Positions 53,129 through 61,970 of a stretch of DNA of 64,000 nucleotides are shown here, one piece after another (position 1 is the stretch's first letter; each line of letters begins with the position of its first letter). Location of the stretch: assembly GCF_021044685.1 (NCBI RefSeq), contig NZ_CP088014.1, positions 620,001 to 684,000 on the forward strand, given 5' to 3'. The position numbers and the translations under genes were made by a program. This stretch comes from Bradyrhizobium daqingense (GTDB lineage Bacteria; Pseudomonadota; Alphaproteobacteria; Rhizobiales; Xanthobacteraceae). The notes under the pieces were generated by a model. That model made no database searches. It saw only the letters and a program-made list of their open reading frames with translations, and had not been told where the DNA came from.

Positions 53129-54094
53129 ATGGGGAAGCTGATCGACGAGTTCCGCAAGGGCTGGCAGGGTGTGGCGCCGCCATCGCTCGGCCTGAGCATC
53201 GCCTTCGCGGTCGCGTGCCTGCTGGTCGCGACACTGACGCGCTGGGGTCTCGCCCATGTGCGGCCCGACGTCTATTTCACCCCCTACTTTCCCGCCGTGT
53301 TCTTTGCCGCCGCCTTCGGCGGCTTCAGGATCGGTATCGCGACGGCGCTGGTCGGCGGCGTGCTCGGCGTGATCGTCAATTTCGGCGATGCCTTCGCCGA
53401 TCGCGCACGGTTTGCCCTGCTGACGCTATATTGGGTGGTTTGCGCGCTCACCATCTGGGGCGTCGAGCATTATCGCGCGCTGCTGATCGAGCAGCGCCGG
53501 ATTTCAAAGCGCCTGATCGAGGAGGAAGACTATCGCAAGCTGCTGGTCGACGAGCTCCAGCACCGGCTGAAGAACAAGCTGTCGACGGTGCACGCCGTGC
53601 TGCATCAGGTGCTGCACGACCAGCCGCAGGTCTGGGCCCGGATCGATCCGAGGCTGCGGTCGCTGGCCGCAACCGACGATCTGATCTCGCGGATCGACAA
53701 GGCGGGCTGCGACATCCGCGATCTCCTGATCTCGGAGCTCGGGCCTTATGGCCATGTCCGCTTCACGCTCAACGGCGAGCGACTGTTCCTGCCGCCGAAG
53801 CTCGCGGTGACGCTGTCGCTGATGTTTCACGAGCTCGCCACCAACGCGGGCAAGTATGGCGCGTTCTCTTCGCCGCGCGGATTGTTGCAGGTGTCCTGGA
53901 CCATCACCGGCGATCGCCTCACCATCACCTGGGACGAAACCGAGGGACCGAGCATCGGCGAGGTCTCGGCTCCGGGCTTCGGTACGAAATTGCTGAAGTC
54001 GGCGCTCTTGGCCTTCGACGGCAAGACCGAGGTCTCTTATCTGGCCACCGGCCTGCATTGCATCATGCAATGCCGCATCCCTCCGAACGGTTAG
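53129..54094 (+). CDS. Membrane sensor histidine kinase (HisKA_2/HWE type)
   Basis: 321 aa. The N-terminal ~120 residues are four membrane segments, a DUF4118-like sensor. A linker helix leads to the phosphorylation motif ELQHRLKNKLSTVHAVL with His145, then the ATP-binding domain with FHELATNAGKYGAFSSP, WDETEGPSIGE and the G2-box PGFGTKLLKSAL. The QHRxKN motif and the missing F box are typical of HWE/HisKA_2 kinases, which in alphaproteobacteria often control the general stress response through PhyR. No response regulator gene is beside it, so its partner is unknown. Confidence 0.88.
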   Translation: MGKLIDEFRKGWQGVAPPSLGLSIAFAVACLLVATLTRWGLAHVRPDVYFTPYFPAVFFAAAFGGFRIGIATALVGGVLGVIVNFGDAFADRARFALLTLYWVVCALTIWGVEHYRALLIEQRRISKRLIEEEDYRKLLVDELQHRLKNKLSTVHAVLHQVLHDQPQVWARIDPRLRSLAATDDLISRIDKAGCDIRDLLISELGPYGHVRFTLNGERLFLPPKLAVTLSLMFHELATNAGKYGAFSSPRGLLQVSWTITGDRLTITWDETEGPSIGEVSAPGFGTKLLKSALLAFDGKTEVSYLATGLHCIMQCRIPPNG

Positions 54095-54125
54095 CGGCGC
54101 GATCACTTACGGACGCTCGCAAGTT

Positions 54126-54160
54126 GTCGTCATGCCCGGGCTTGTCCCGACCATGACGAC
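54126..54160. repeat. Shortened palindromic repeat, family R10
   Basis: GTCGTCATGCCCGGGCTTGT pairs at its ends with ACCATGACGAC. A deleted form of the repeat at 31144. Confidence 0.6.
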
Positions 54161-54357
54161 GACACAAGCGAAAGAGAACCGCGCGTAGTTTCACTGGGCG
54201 CATTGACGCCCTGTTAATGACGATCGGCGGCCCGCGTCGCATCGCCGCTAATTTCAGCCAAAACACCCCCGTATTTCTTCGGAGCCCTTAACCAAACTTA
54301 AGAGGGAACCGAGCAAGATCGCGTGCATTGCAAACGCGCGCTGAAACAAGAAAATTC

Positions 54358-56103
54358 ATGTCTTCTATGAACGACAACAACCATTCCGGCGCGAGCGAAG
54401 GCGAACTCGGATTTCTCAAGGAAATCGTTAGAATGCTGCCGGCCGGCCTGACCGTGCAGGACGCGCATGGCGAGCTTCTGCTGGTCAACGATGCCGCGGC
54501 CGCCCAGCTCGGCATCGACGGCAGCCGCCCCTCTCCCGATCTGGCGCCGCGCCGCGAAGCCTGCCGACGGGCGCTGAGCGCCGGCCAGGCCGTCGTCATC
54601 GAGGAAGCGCTTCACGACGGCGCATCGCGCCAGGTGCTGCTCACGACCCATCGCCCGATCCGCCTCGCTGGCCGCGAGCTGCTGATCTCGGCGTCATCCG
54701 ACATCACCGAGCAGAAGAACTTCGAGGACCAGCTGTTTCGCTCGGCCTATTTCGACGAGCTGACCGGGCTACCCTCCCGCCGCGTGATCGAGCATCGCGC
54801 CAACGGCCTGCTCGCCCGCGATCGCGGCGGCGAGCGCTTCGCGCTGGCCTTTCTCGACATCGACAATTTCAAGCACATCAACGACTATTACGGCCATGCC
54901 GTCGGCGATGCGCTGCTGGTCGAGCTATCGAAGCGGCTCGGACGCGACTTGCGCGATTCCGACATGCTCTCGCGCATCTCGGGCGACGAATTCCTGCTGC
55001 TGCTCGCCCCGATCCAGAGCCAGGAGGAAGTCGCCGAATTCATGCAGTCGACACTGGAGCGGCTGACCGCGCCGTTCTTCATCGACCATTCGGAATTGTT
55101 CGTCTCCACCTCCGTCGGCATCAGCCTCTACCCCGACCACGGCCGCAGCTTCGAGACCCTGCGCCAGAACGCCGACATCGCGATGTACCGCATCAAGAAC
55201 GACGGCAAGGGGTCGGCCGCCTTCTTCGACGCCAGCATGGAGCGCGAGGCGCTGGCGCGCATGAAGGTCGAGCAGTCGCTGCGGCTCGCCATACTGGAAA
55301 AGCGCTTCTGCTGCGCGTTCCAGTCCAAGGTCGACATCCGCACGCAGGCCGTGAAGGGCATCGAGGCCCTGGTGCGACTGCGCGACGACGAAGGCGTGAT
55401 CCAGGCGCCCGGCTCGTTCATCAACCTCGCCAGCGAGCTCGGGCTGATCGACGAGCTGACCCATCTCGTGCTCGCCGAGATCGTCAAGTCGATCGACCTG
55501 ATCAACGAGACCTTCGGCGCGGAAGCGACCATCAGCATCAACGTCGCCGCCAAGCAGGTCGGCAACCCCGAATTCATGCGCAGCTTTGCGCAGGCGCTGA
55601 ACGCGACCGGCTTTCCCAAGCGATTCATGATCGAGGTGACCGAAGACGCCTTCGTCGCCAAGAATCATTTCCGGGACGAGATCCTGCCGCTGTTCCGCAA
55701 GCTCGGCGTCGGCATCTCGATCGACGATTTCGGCACCGGCTATTCCTCGCTCTCGGCGCTCGCCGACATCACCGCTGACGAGATCAAGATCGACCGCTCC
55801 TTCATCACCGACATCCATAAGCGCCCGCGCAGCCAGGGCATTTTGCGCGCGATCGAATCCTTGAGCGAAGCGCTCGGCATGACCGTGATTGCCGAGGGCC
55901 TTGAGTCCTACGAGGAGCTTGCCTATCTCCAGGCCGCGACCAAGATCCGCTACGCGCAGGGCTATTACTTCTCGCGGCCGGTCTTCCTGGAGGAGCTGAA
56001 GCTCGCTACGCCCGCCTCCAGCGAGGCGCGCTCGAGCATCGCAAGCCGCCCCACGCAGCAGAACCGCCAGGGCTATTCGCGCGCAAGCGCGTATCGGCGG
56101 TAG
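54358..56103 (+). CDS. PAS-GGDEF-EAL protein (cyclic di-GMP turnover)
   Basis: 581 aa, cytoplasmic. A PAS domain (about 15-120) is followed by a GGDEF domain with the motif SGDEF in RISGDEFLLL; the first Gly is Ser, which is compatible with activity in many cyclases. The EAL domain has all main residues: EALVRL, ISINVAAKQVG, DDFGTGYSSL, the Lys in IKIDRSF and EGLES. So it can probably hydrolyse c-di-GMP and may also make it. The start is ATG 54358; ATG 54367 (MNDNNHSG) is another possibility. It stands alone with a long leader. Confidence 0.92.
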   Translation: MSSMNDNNHSGASEGELGFLKEIVRMLPAGLTVQDAHGELLLVNDAAAAQLGIDGSRPSPDLAPRREACRRALSAGQAVVIEEALHDGASRQVLLTTHRPIRLAGRELLISASSDITEQKNFEDQLFRSAYFDELTGLPSRRVIEHRANGLLARDRGGERFALAFLDIDNFKHINDYYGHAVGDALLVELSKRLGRDLRDSDMLSRISGDEFLLLLAPIQSQEEVAEFMQSTLERLTAPFFIDHSELFVSTSVGISLYPDHGRSFETLRQNADIAMYRIKNDGKGSAAFFDASMEREALARMKVEQSLRLAILEKRFCCAFQSKVDIRTQAVKGIEALVRLRDDEGVIQAPGSFINLASELGLIDELTHLVLAEIVKSIDLINETFGAEATISINVAAKQVGNPEFMRSFAQALNATGFPKRFMIEVTEDAFVAKNHFRDEILPLFRKLGVGISIDDFGTGYSSLSALADITADEIKIDRSFITDIHKRPRSQGILRAIESLSEALGMTVIAEGLESYEELAYLQAATKIRYAQGYYFSRPVFLEELKLATPASSEARSSIASRPTQQNRQGYSRASAYRR

Positions 56104-56126
56104 GGCGGCGGCGCAACAATCTCAGT

Positions 56127-56265
56127 GTCGTCCCGCGGCGCGCGAGGCGCGAGCCCTGGACCCATAACCCCAGGGAGCAGTGACGCGAGGCTCCCGCTCC
56201 TAGTCTTCGCCAAACTTCTTCCTGTGGGTATGGGTCCCGGGTTCGCTTCGCGCCCCGGGGACGAC
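56127..56265. repeat. Palindromic intergenic repeat, family R3
   Basis: Starts GTCGTCCCGCGGCGCGCGAG and ends GCGCCCCGGGGACGAC, with inner CCCATAACCCCAGGGAG and TGTGGGTATGGGTCCCGGG blocks. It lies between the GGDEF-EAL gene and the sigma-54 activator gene. Confidence 0.85.
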
Positions 56266-56356
56266 AGCAATTGCCGAGCTGGCTCAATGACCATTTCCCT
56301 CTTTGAAATCGCTGCCCTTTTGCTAAGAAGCAGCCGGACTTCCTGCGAGGTACGTC

Positions 56357-57793
56357 ATGCCCGCCTCCTCCATCAGCGATCCCGCTTATCTCCGTGCCCG
56401 CGCGATGGAGACGCTGTTCGAGCGGCTGGAGAAGCTCTGCGAGGGCGCGATTGCGATCGATCGCGGCGGGCGGGTCGTCTACGTCAACGAAAAGTATCTC
56501 ACGGCGCTCGGCCTCAAGCAGACCCATGAGGCGATCGGCCGCCCGATCGAGGAGGTCATCCCTAACAGCCTGATGCGGAAGGTGGCGGAGACCGGCGAGC
56601 CGATCCTGCTCGACATCATGGAGCTCGGCGGCGAGCAGTTGGTCGTCACCCGCATGCCGATCGAGGACGAGGACGGCAAGGTGATCGGCGCGATCGGCTT
56701 CGTGCTCTACGACCATCTCGAAAGCCTGAAGCCGCTGCTCGCCCGCGTCGCGCAGCTCGAGAACGATTTACGGCTGGCGCGGCGGCAATTGTCCAACGCC
56801 CGCGCCGCGCGCTTCACCTTCGCCGATTTCGTCGGCACCACGCCGGGAATCGCGCAGGCCAAGGAGCTGGCCAGCCGCGCCGCGCGGCAGAGCGTCACGG
56901 TGCTGCTGACCGGCGAAACCGGAACGGGCAAGGAGATGCTGGCGCAGGCGATCCACAACGCCTCGTCCCGCGCCGAGAAGCCGTTCGTCAGCGTCAATGT
57001 CGCCGCGATACCAGACACCCTGATCGAGTCGGAGTTCTTCGGTACCGCGCCGGGCGCCTATACCGGGGCCGACCGCAGAGGGCGTGAGGGCAAGTTCCGT
57101 ATCGCCGACGGCGGCACGCTGTTCCTCGACGAGATCGGGGAGATGCCGCTGCAGTTGCAGGCCAAGCTGCTGCGCGTGCTCCAGGAGCGCGAGATCGAGC
57201 CGCTTGGCTCGGACAAGATCTCCAGGGTAGACGTGCGCGTCGTCGCCGCCACCAATGTGGATTTGCGCAAGCGGGTCAGCGAGGGCACGTTCCGCCCCGA
57301 TCTCTACTATCGCCTCAACGTGCTCGCGATCGACCTGCCGCCGCTGCGCCAGTGCCTCGATGACCTCCCCGACATCTGCGCCCGGCTGCTCGAGGACATC
57401 GGTGCCTCCGGCGACTATGCCAGCACCAGGATCACGCCGAGCGCGCTCGCCGCCCTTGCGCGCTACGACTGGCCGGGCAACGTCCGCGAGCTCCGCAACA
57501 TCCTGGAGCGGGCGCTGATCCTCAGCGATTCCGGGCGGCTGACCGGCGACGATTTTGTTCGCATCCTTCCCGTCGGCGCCGAGATCAGGCCGGCAGCACC
57601 CGAGCGCGCGGCCGGAACGGTCGTGCCCTATGCCGAAGCCGAGGCCGAGTTCGAGAAGCACACGCTCGAACAGGCGCTTGCCGCCAGCAACGGACAGATC
57701 ACGGAGGCCGCCCGCATGCTGCGGATCTCGCGCGCGACCTTTTACAAGAAGCTCGCCAAGTTCGGCCTCGCCGCAGGGTCGACCTCCGTCTGA
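56357..57793 (+). CDS. Sigma-54-dependent transcriptional activator (PAS, AAA+, Fis HTH)
   Basis: Bacterial enhancer-binding protein, 478 aa. A PAS-like sensor (about 20-115, with IAIDRGGRVVYVNEKYL), a coiled-coil linker, then the AAA+ domain: Walker A GETGTGKEML, the sigma-54-contacting loop as GAYTGA in APGAYTGADRRG, Walker B GGTLFLDEIGEMPL and the R-finger region. A Fis-type HTH ends it (GQITEAARMLRISRATFYKK). There is no receiver domain, so it senses a ligand or partner through the PAS domain. It is followed on the same strand by an inverted repeat, a -24/-12 promoter and an ABC transporter operon, its likely target. Confidence 0.93.
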   Translation: MPASSISDPAYLRARAMETLFERLEKLCEGAIAIDRGGRVVYVNEKYLTALGLKQTHEAIGRPIEEVIPNSLMRKVAETGEPILLDIMELGGEQLVVTRMPIEDEDGKVIGAIGFVLYDHLESLKPLLARVAQLENDLRLARRQLSNARAARFTFADFVGTTPGIAQAKELASRAARQSVTVLLTGETGTGKEMLAQAIHNASSRAEKPFVSVNVAAIPDTLIESEFFGTAPGAYTGADRRGREGKFRIADGGTLFLDEIGEMPLQLQAKLLRVLQEREIEPLGSDKISRVDVRVVAATNVDLRKRVSEGTFRPDLYYRLNVLAIDLPPLRQCLDDLPDICARLLEDIGASGDYASTRITPSALAALARYDWPGNVRELRNILERALILSDSGRLTGDDFVRILPVGAEIRPAAPERAAGTVVPYAEAEAEFEKHTLEQALAASNGQITEAARMLRISRATFYKKLAKFGLAAGSTSV

Positions 57794-57809
57794 GTTTGGA
57801 GACGGCGCA

Positions 57810-57834
57810 TGTCTGGAGTCTCGGACTCCTGACA
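57810..57834. promoter_or_regulatory. Candidate enhancer (UAS) for the sigma-54 activator
   Basis: Arms TGTC-T-GGAGTC and GACTCC-T-GACA around TCG form a 25-bp near-perfect palindrome with one internal mismatch. It lies about 105 bp before the start point predicted by the -24/-12 promoter, the usual distance of an enhancer, and 17 bp after the activator gene. It could instead be a terminator hairpin, though no T-run follows. Confidence 0.6.
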
Positions 57835-57911
57835 CCCCGCTGACCGCCTTCGCCTGAGGCCGTCACCGGTAATTGCCGCATTTTCGGCCACTCCCGCGGA
57901 AAACTCGCCTC

Positions 57912-57927
57912 TGGCGCGGAGCTTGCT
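57912..57927 (+). promoter_or_regulatory. Sigma-54 (-24/-12) promoter of the transporter operon
   Basis: TGGCGCGGAGCTTGCT matches the consensus TGGCACG-N4-TTGCW at all but one position (G for A), with GG at 57913-57914 and GC at 57925-57926, exactly ten bases apart. It points at the operon starting at 58126 with a leader of about 190 bp. Confidence 0.7.
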
Positions 57928-58069
57928 CTGGGCCGCCGAGAGGAAACGGCATGGGCTGATGCGAGGCCGGGATCGTTAACGCGGCTCGCGACGATCCGGC
58001 ACGTACACGTCAACAGACTGTCACATACAGCCTCATGCAAGCACCGCCGGAAGGTGGAATTGCAATGTC

Positions 58070-58083
58070 TGCACACTTGTGCA
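58070..58083. promoter_or_regulatory. Palindrome in the leader of the transporter operon
   Basis: TGCACACTTGTGCA has 6-bp arms and a 2-bp spacer, 43 bp before GTG 58126. It could be a second operator. Weak evidence. Confidence 0.3.
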
Positions 58084-58125
58084 AATCGCTTTGAGCAAGG
58101 CAGTTCATTTAAGGGAGGGACCATC

Positions 58126-59310
58126 GTGCGTCGATCATTCATCCTAACAACAACCATCCTCGCGCTCGCCGCGGGCACCTCCGCACTTGCCGACGACCTC
58201 AAGGTCGCGCTGATCTACGGCAAGACCGGCCCGCTCGAGGCCTATGCCAAGCAGACCGAGACCGGCCTGAAAATGGGCTTCGAATACGCGACCAAGGGAA
58301 CCATGACGCTCGACGGCCGCAAGATCGTGGTCATCACCAAGGACGATCAGGGCAAGCCGGATCTGGCCAAGGCCGCGCTGGCGGAAGCCTATCAGGACGA
58401 CAAGGCCGACATCGCGATCGGCACGACGTCGTCGGCCGCGGCGCTCGCCATCCTCCCCGTCGCCGAGGAAAACAAGAAGATCCTGATCGTCGAGCCGGCG
58501 GTCGCGGATCAAATTACCGGCGAGAAGTGGAATCGCTACATCTTCCGCACCGCGCGCAACTCCTCGCAGGACGCGATCTCCAACGCGGTCGCGATCGGCA
58601 AGCAGGGCGTCACCGTCGCGACGCTGGCGCAGGACTATGCATTCGGCCGCGACGGCGTCGCCGCCTTCAAGGAGGCGCTCGCCAAGACCGGCGCGACGCT
58701 CGCGGCGGAAGAGTATGCCCCGACCTCGACCACCGACTTCACCGCGGTCGGCCAGCGCCTGTTCGACGCGCTGAAGGACAAGCCCGGCCGCAAGGTGATC
58801 TGGGTGATCTGGGCCGGCGCCGGCAATCCGCTGGCCAAGCTCCAGGACATGGATCCGAAGCGCTATGGCATCGAGCTGTCGACCGGCGGCAACATCCTGC
58901 CGGCGCTCGCGGCCTATAAGGGCCTGCCCGGCATGGAAGGCGCGACCTATTATTTCTACGAGATCCCGAAGAACCCGGTGAACGACTGGCTGGTCGCCGA
59001 GCACCAGAAGCGCTTCAACGCGCCGCCGGACTTCTTCACCGCGGGCGGTTTCGCCGCCGCGATGTCGGTCGTCGCCGCCGTCACCAAGGCGAAATCGACC
59101 GACAGCGAGAAGCTGATCGCGGCGATGGAGGGCCTGGAGTTCGACACGCCCAAGGGCAAGATGGTGTTCCGCAAAGAGGACCATCAGGCGCTGCAGAGCA
59201 TGTATCATTTCAAGGTCAAGGTCGACCCGAACGTCGCCTGGGCCGTGCTCGACCCGGTGCGCGAGCTGAAGATCGAGGACATGGACGTTCCCGTCCGCAA
59301 CAAGCGGTAG
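58126..59310 (+). CDS. Branched-chain amino acid-type ABC transporter substrate-binding protein
   Basis: Periplasmic type 1 binding protein, 394 aa, first gene of a five-gene operon. The start is GTG 58126, with GGGAGG seven bases upstream. Signal peptide MRRSFILTTTILALAAGTSA ending ALADD. The mature part opens LKVALIYGKTGPLEAYAKQT and includes IAIGTTSSAAALAILPVAEE. The ligand is not evident; the group of binding proteins with LIYGKTGPLEAYAKQT includes ones for amides and aromatic compounds as well as amino acids. An R9 repeat separates it from the ATPase genes. Confidence 0.92.
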   Translation: MRRSFILTTTILALAAGTSALADDLKVALIYGKTGPLEAYAKQTETGLKMGFEYATKGTMTLDGRKIVVITKDDQGKPDLAKAALAEAYQDDKADIAIGTTSSAAALAILPVAEENKKILIVEPAVADQITGEKWNRYIFRTARNSSQDAISNAVAIGKQGVTVATLAQDYAFGRDGVAAFKEALAKTGATLAAEEYAPTSTTDFTAVGQRLFDALKDKPGRKVIWVIWAGAGNPLAKLQDMDPKRYGIELSTGGNILPALAAYKGLPGMEGATYYFYEIPKNPVNDWLVAEHQKRFNAPPDFFTAGGFAAAMSVVAAVTKAKSTDSEKLIAAMEGLEFDTPKGKMVFRKEDHQALQSMYHFKVKVDPNVAWAVLDPVRELKIEDMDVPVRNKR

Positions 59311-59331
59311 GCTCCTTACTTCACCTCTCCC

Positions 59332-59430
59332 GCTTGCGGGAGAGGCCGGGAGAGGGCTCTCTCCTCTTGGGGATTATCCCATTGTGGAGACACCCTCTCC
59401 CGTGCCCTACCCCGCAAGCGGGGGAGGGAG
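59332..59430. repeat. Palindromic intergenic repeat, family R9
   Basis: Starts CACCTCTCCCGCTTGCGGGA and ends CTACCCCGCAAGCGGGGGAG, with CTCTCCCGC pairing inside. It lies between the binding-protein gene and the rest of the transporter operon, so it is transcribed with them. Confidence 0.85.
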
Positions 59431-59479
59431 CGCAGCGCGACCGCGGATATATTCTCATTCCATCCTTCGCCGGACTCCC

Positions 59480-60244
59480 ATGCCGCTGACCCTCGAAACC
59501 CGCGATCTCACCATCCGCTTCGGCGGCCATGTCGCGGTCAACAACGTCACCTGCACGTTCCGGCCGGGCGAGCTCACGGCCATCGTCGGGCCGAACGGCG
59601 CCGGCAAGACCACCTATTTCAATCTGATCTCGGGCCAGCTCCGTGCATCGAGCGGCAGCATCCTGTTCGACGGCACCGACATCACTGAGCATTCAGCGCC
59701 GATGCGGACCCGTGCGGGACTCGGACGCGCGTTCCAGCTCACCAATCTCTTCCCGAACCTGACCGTGGAGGAGAATGTCCGCCTCGCGGTGCAGGCCGCG
59801 AGCGGCACGCATTACGACATGCTGCGCCCCTGGATGGTCCGCCGCGACCTGATCGCGCGCGCCGACGCCATCCTCAACCAGGTCGCGCTCGGCAACCGCC
59901 GCGGCGTCGCCGCGACCGTGCTGTCGCATGGCGACCAGCGCAAGCTCGAGGTGGCGCTGATGATCGCGCTGGAGCCGAAAGTCTTCATGTTCGACGAGCC
60001 GACCGCGGGCATGAGCATCGACGAGGTGCCCGTCGTCCTGAACCTGATCGCTCAGCTCAAGCAGGACAGCCGCAAGATCATCCTGCTGGTCGAGCACAAG
60101 ATGGACGTGGTGCGCTCGCTCGCCGACCGCATCATTGTGCTGCATAACGGGCAGCTGGTTGCGGACGGACCGCCTGCCGAGGTGATCGCCTCGCCGATCG
60201 TGCAGGAGGCGTATCTCGGCGTCACACCAAAGAGTGCAGCATGA
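59480..60244 (+). CDS. ABC transporter ATPase, LivG type
   Basis: 254 aa. Walker A GPNGAGKTTYFNLISGQL, Q-loop region GRAFQLTNLFPNLTVEENV, signature VLSHGDQRKLEVALMIAL and Walker B VFMFDEPTAGMSIDEV. The LSHGDQRKLE signature and MS-type D-loop are hallmarks of LivG. Its 3' end overlaps the LivF-like gene by 4 bp. It powers uptake together with LivF. Confidence 0.94.
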   Translation: MPLTLETRDLTIRFGGHVAVNNVTCTFRPGELTAIVGPNGAGKTTYFNLISGQLRASSGSILFDGTDITEHSAPMRTRAGLGRAFQLTNLFPNLTVEENVRLAVQAASGTHYDMLRPWMVRRDLIARADAILNQVALGNRRGVAATVLSHGDQRKLEVALMIALEPKVFMFDEPTAGMSIDEVPVVLNLIAQLKQDSRKIILLVEHKMDVVRSLADRIIVLHNGQLVADGPPAEVIASPIVQEAYLGVTPKSAA

Positions 60245-60963
60245 CCGATCTCCTCAGACTCTCCGGCGTGCACACCCATATCGGCCGCTATCACATCCTC
60301 CAGGGCATCGACCTCGCGGTGCCGCAGGGCCAGGTCACGATGCTGCTCGGCCGCAACGGCGCCGGCAAGACCACGACGCTGCGCACCATCATGGGCCTGT
60401 GGCAGGCCTCGCACGGTGAGATCAGCCTTGCCGGCATGCGCATCGAGAGCCGCGCCACGCCCGACATCGCCCGGCTCGGCGTCGGCTATGTGCCCGAGAG
60501 CATGGCGGTGTTCTCCGATCTCACGGTGAAGGAGAATCTGGTGCTGGCGGCGCGCGACGGGCCGCTCGACGATACCCAGCTCGACTGGATCTTCGGCTTC
60601 TTTCCGGCGCTGCGCCGGTTCTGGCTGTCGCGCGCGGGAAGCCTCTCCGGCGGACAGAAACAGATGCTGTCGATCGCACGCGCCATCATCGAGCCGCGCA
60701 AGCTGCTCCTGATCGACGAGCCGACCAAGGGTCTCGCGCCCGCGATCGTGATGGCGCTGATCGAATGCCTGAAGGAGATCAAGCGCAAGGGTGCGACCAT
60801 CCTCATGGTCGAGCAGAACTTCTTCGCCGCCCGCGAGCTCGGCGACAGCGTGCTGGTCATGGACAACGGCACCATCGTCCACCGCGGCGAGATGGCGGCG
60901 CTCGCCGCCGACGTGCCGCTGCAGGAGCGGCTGCTCGGCCTGAGCCTGGAGACGCATCAGTGA
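60241..60963 (+). CDS. ABC transporter ATPase, LivF type
   Basis: 240 aa, second ATPase of the transporter. Walker A GRNGAGKTTTLRTIMG, signature LSGGQKQMLSIARAI and Walker B LLLIDEPTKGLAPAIV, all characteristic of LivF. Starts within the LivG-like stop (ATGA) and its stop overlaps the GTG of the next gene, so the whole set is translationally coupled. Confidence 0.94.
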   Translation: MTDLLRLSGVHTHIGRYHILQGIDLAVPQGQVTMLLGRNGAGKTTTLRTIMGLWQASHGEISLAGMRIESRATPDIARLGVGYVPESMAVFSDLTVKENLVLAARDGPLDDTQLDWIFGFFPALRRFWLSRAGSLSGGQKQMLSIARAIIEPRKLLLIDEPTKGLAPAIVMALIECLKEIKRKGATILMVEQNFFAARELGDSVLVMDNGTIVHRGEMAALAADVPLQERLLGLSLETHQ

Positions 60964-61970
60964 CTGACCTTGCCGCGAATGATCCGCTGCCGAAGCCGAA
61001 GCGCGACCTCGCGCCGATCCTGCTGCCGGTGGCGCTCGCCCTCCTCATGCTTCCGCTGATCGGCTCGACCTCGTCCTGGCTGACGCTGACCGTGGCGAGC
61101 CTCGCCATGGGCATGATGATCTTCATCATGGCGTCCGGCCTGACACTCGTGTTCGGCCTGATGGACGTGCTCAATTTCGGCCACGGCGCCTTCATCGCCG
61201 TCGGCGCCTACATCGCGACCCTGGTGCTGGCACCATTCGCGGCCTCCATTCAGGCCGATTCGCTCTGGATGAACCTCGCGGTGCTGGCGCCGGCGGCGCT
61301 GCTGTCGATGGCGGTCTCGGGCGCGCTCGGCCTCGTCGTCGAGCGGGTTCTGATCCTTCCCGTCTATGGCCAGCATTTGAAGCAGATCCTGATGACGACC
61401 GGCGGCCTGATCGTCGCGGAGCAGACGCTTTATGCGCTGTGGGGACCGCAGATCATCCCGATGCCGTTGCCGACCTCGCTGCGCGGCTCCTTCATCCTCG
61501 GCGACGTCGCCATTGCCAAGTACCGGGTACTGGCGATGCTGATCGGCCTCGGCATCTTCATCGCCATCCAGCTCGTGCTCAATCGCAGCAAGATCGGTCT
61601 CCTGATCCGCGCCGGGGTCGAGAATCGCGAGATGGTGGAGGCGCTCGGCTATCGCATCCGCCGCCTGTTCCTCGGCGTGTTCATGACAGGATCGGCGCTG
61701 GCCGGCCTCGGCGGCGTGATGTGGGCGCTCTATCGCGAGCAGGTGCACGCGTCCATGAGCGACGAGCTCACCGTGCTGATCTTCATCGTCGTCATCATCG
61801 GCGGCCTCGGATCGATCGGCGGCTGCTTCATCGGCGCCATCCTGGTGGCGATGGTGGCCAATTACGGCGGCTTCCTGGTGCCGAAGCTCGCCCTCGTCTC
61901 CAACATCCTGCTGATGGTCGCCATTCTGATGTGGCGGCCGCGCGGCCTCTATGCGGTGACCAGCCGATGA
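60960..61970 (+). CDS. ABC transporter permease, LivH type
   Basis: 336 aa, about nine membrane segments. GTG 60960 overlaps the LivF-like stop codon. Family marks are ASGLTLVFGLMDVLNFGHGA and GSALAGLGGVMWALYREQVH, with the coupling loop RAGVENREMVEALGYRIRRL. It pairs with the LivM-like permease. Confidence 0.93.
   Translation: MTDLAANDPLPKPKRDLAPILLPVALALLMLPLIGSTSSWLTLTVASLAMGMMIFIMASGLTLVFGLMDVLNFGHGAFIAVGAYIATLVLAPFAASIQADSLWMNLAVLAPAALLSMAVSGALGLVVERVLILPVYGQHLKQILMTTGGLIVAEQTLYALWGPQIIPMPLPTSLRGSFILGDVAIAKYRVLAMLIGLGIFIAIQLVLNRSKIGLLIRAGVENREMVEALGYRIRRLFLGVFMTGSALAGLGGVMWALYREQVHASMSDELTVLIFIVVIIGGLGSIGGCFIGAILVAMVANYGGFLVPKLALVSNILLMVAILMWRPRGLYAVTSR

Larger units (their letters stand above)
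57794..58125. other. Regulatory region between the sigma-54 activator and the transporter operon
   Basis: 332 bp holding, in order, a long inverted repeat (57810-57834), a -24/-12 promoter (57912-57927), a second palindrome (58070-58083) and the leader of the transporter operon. No gene is credible here. Confidence 0.7.

Noticed and set aside
57986..58005. Second possible -24/-12 promoter near CCGGCACGTACACGTCA
   Set aside because: GGCAC is present, but the essential GC at the -12 position is TC, so the site at 57912 is preferred.
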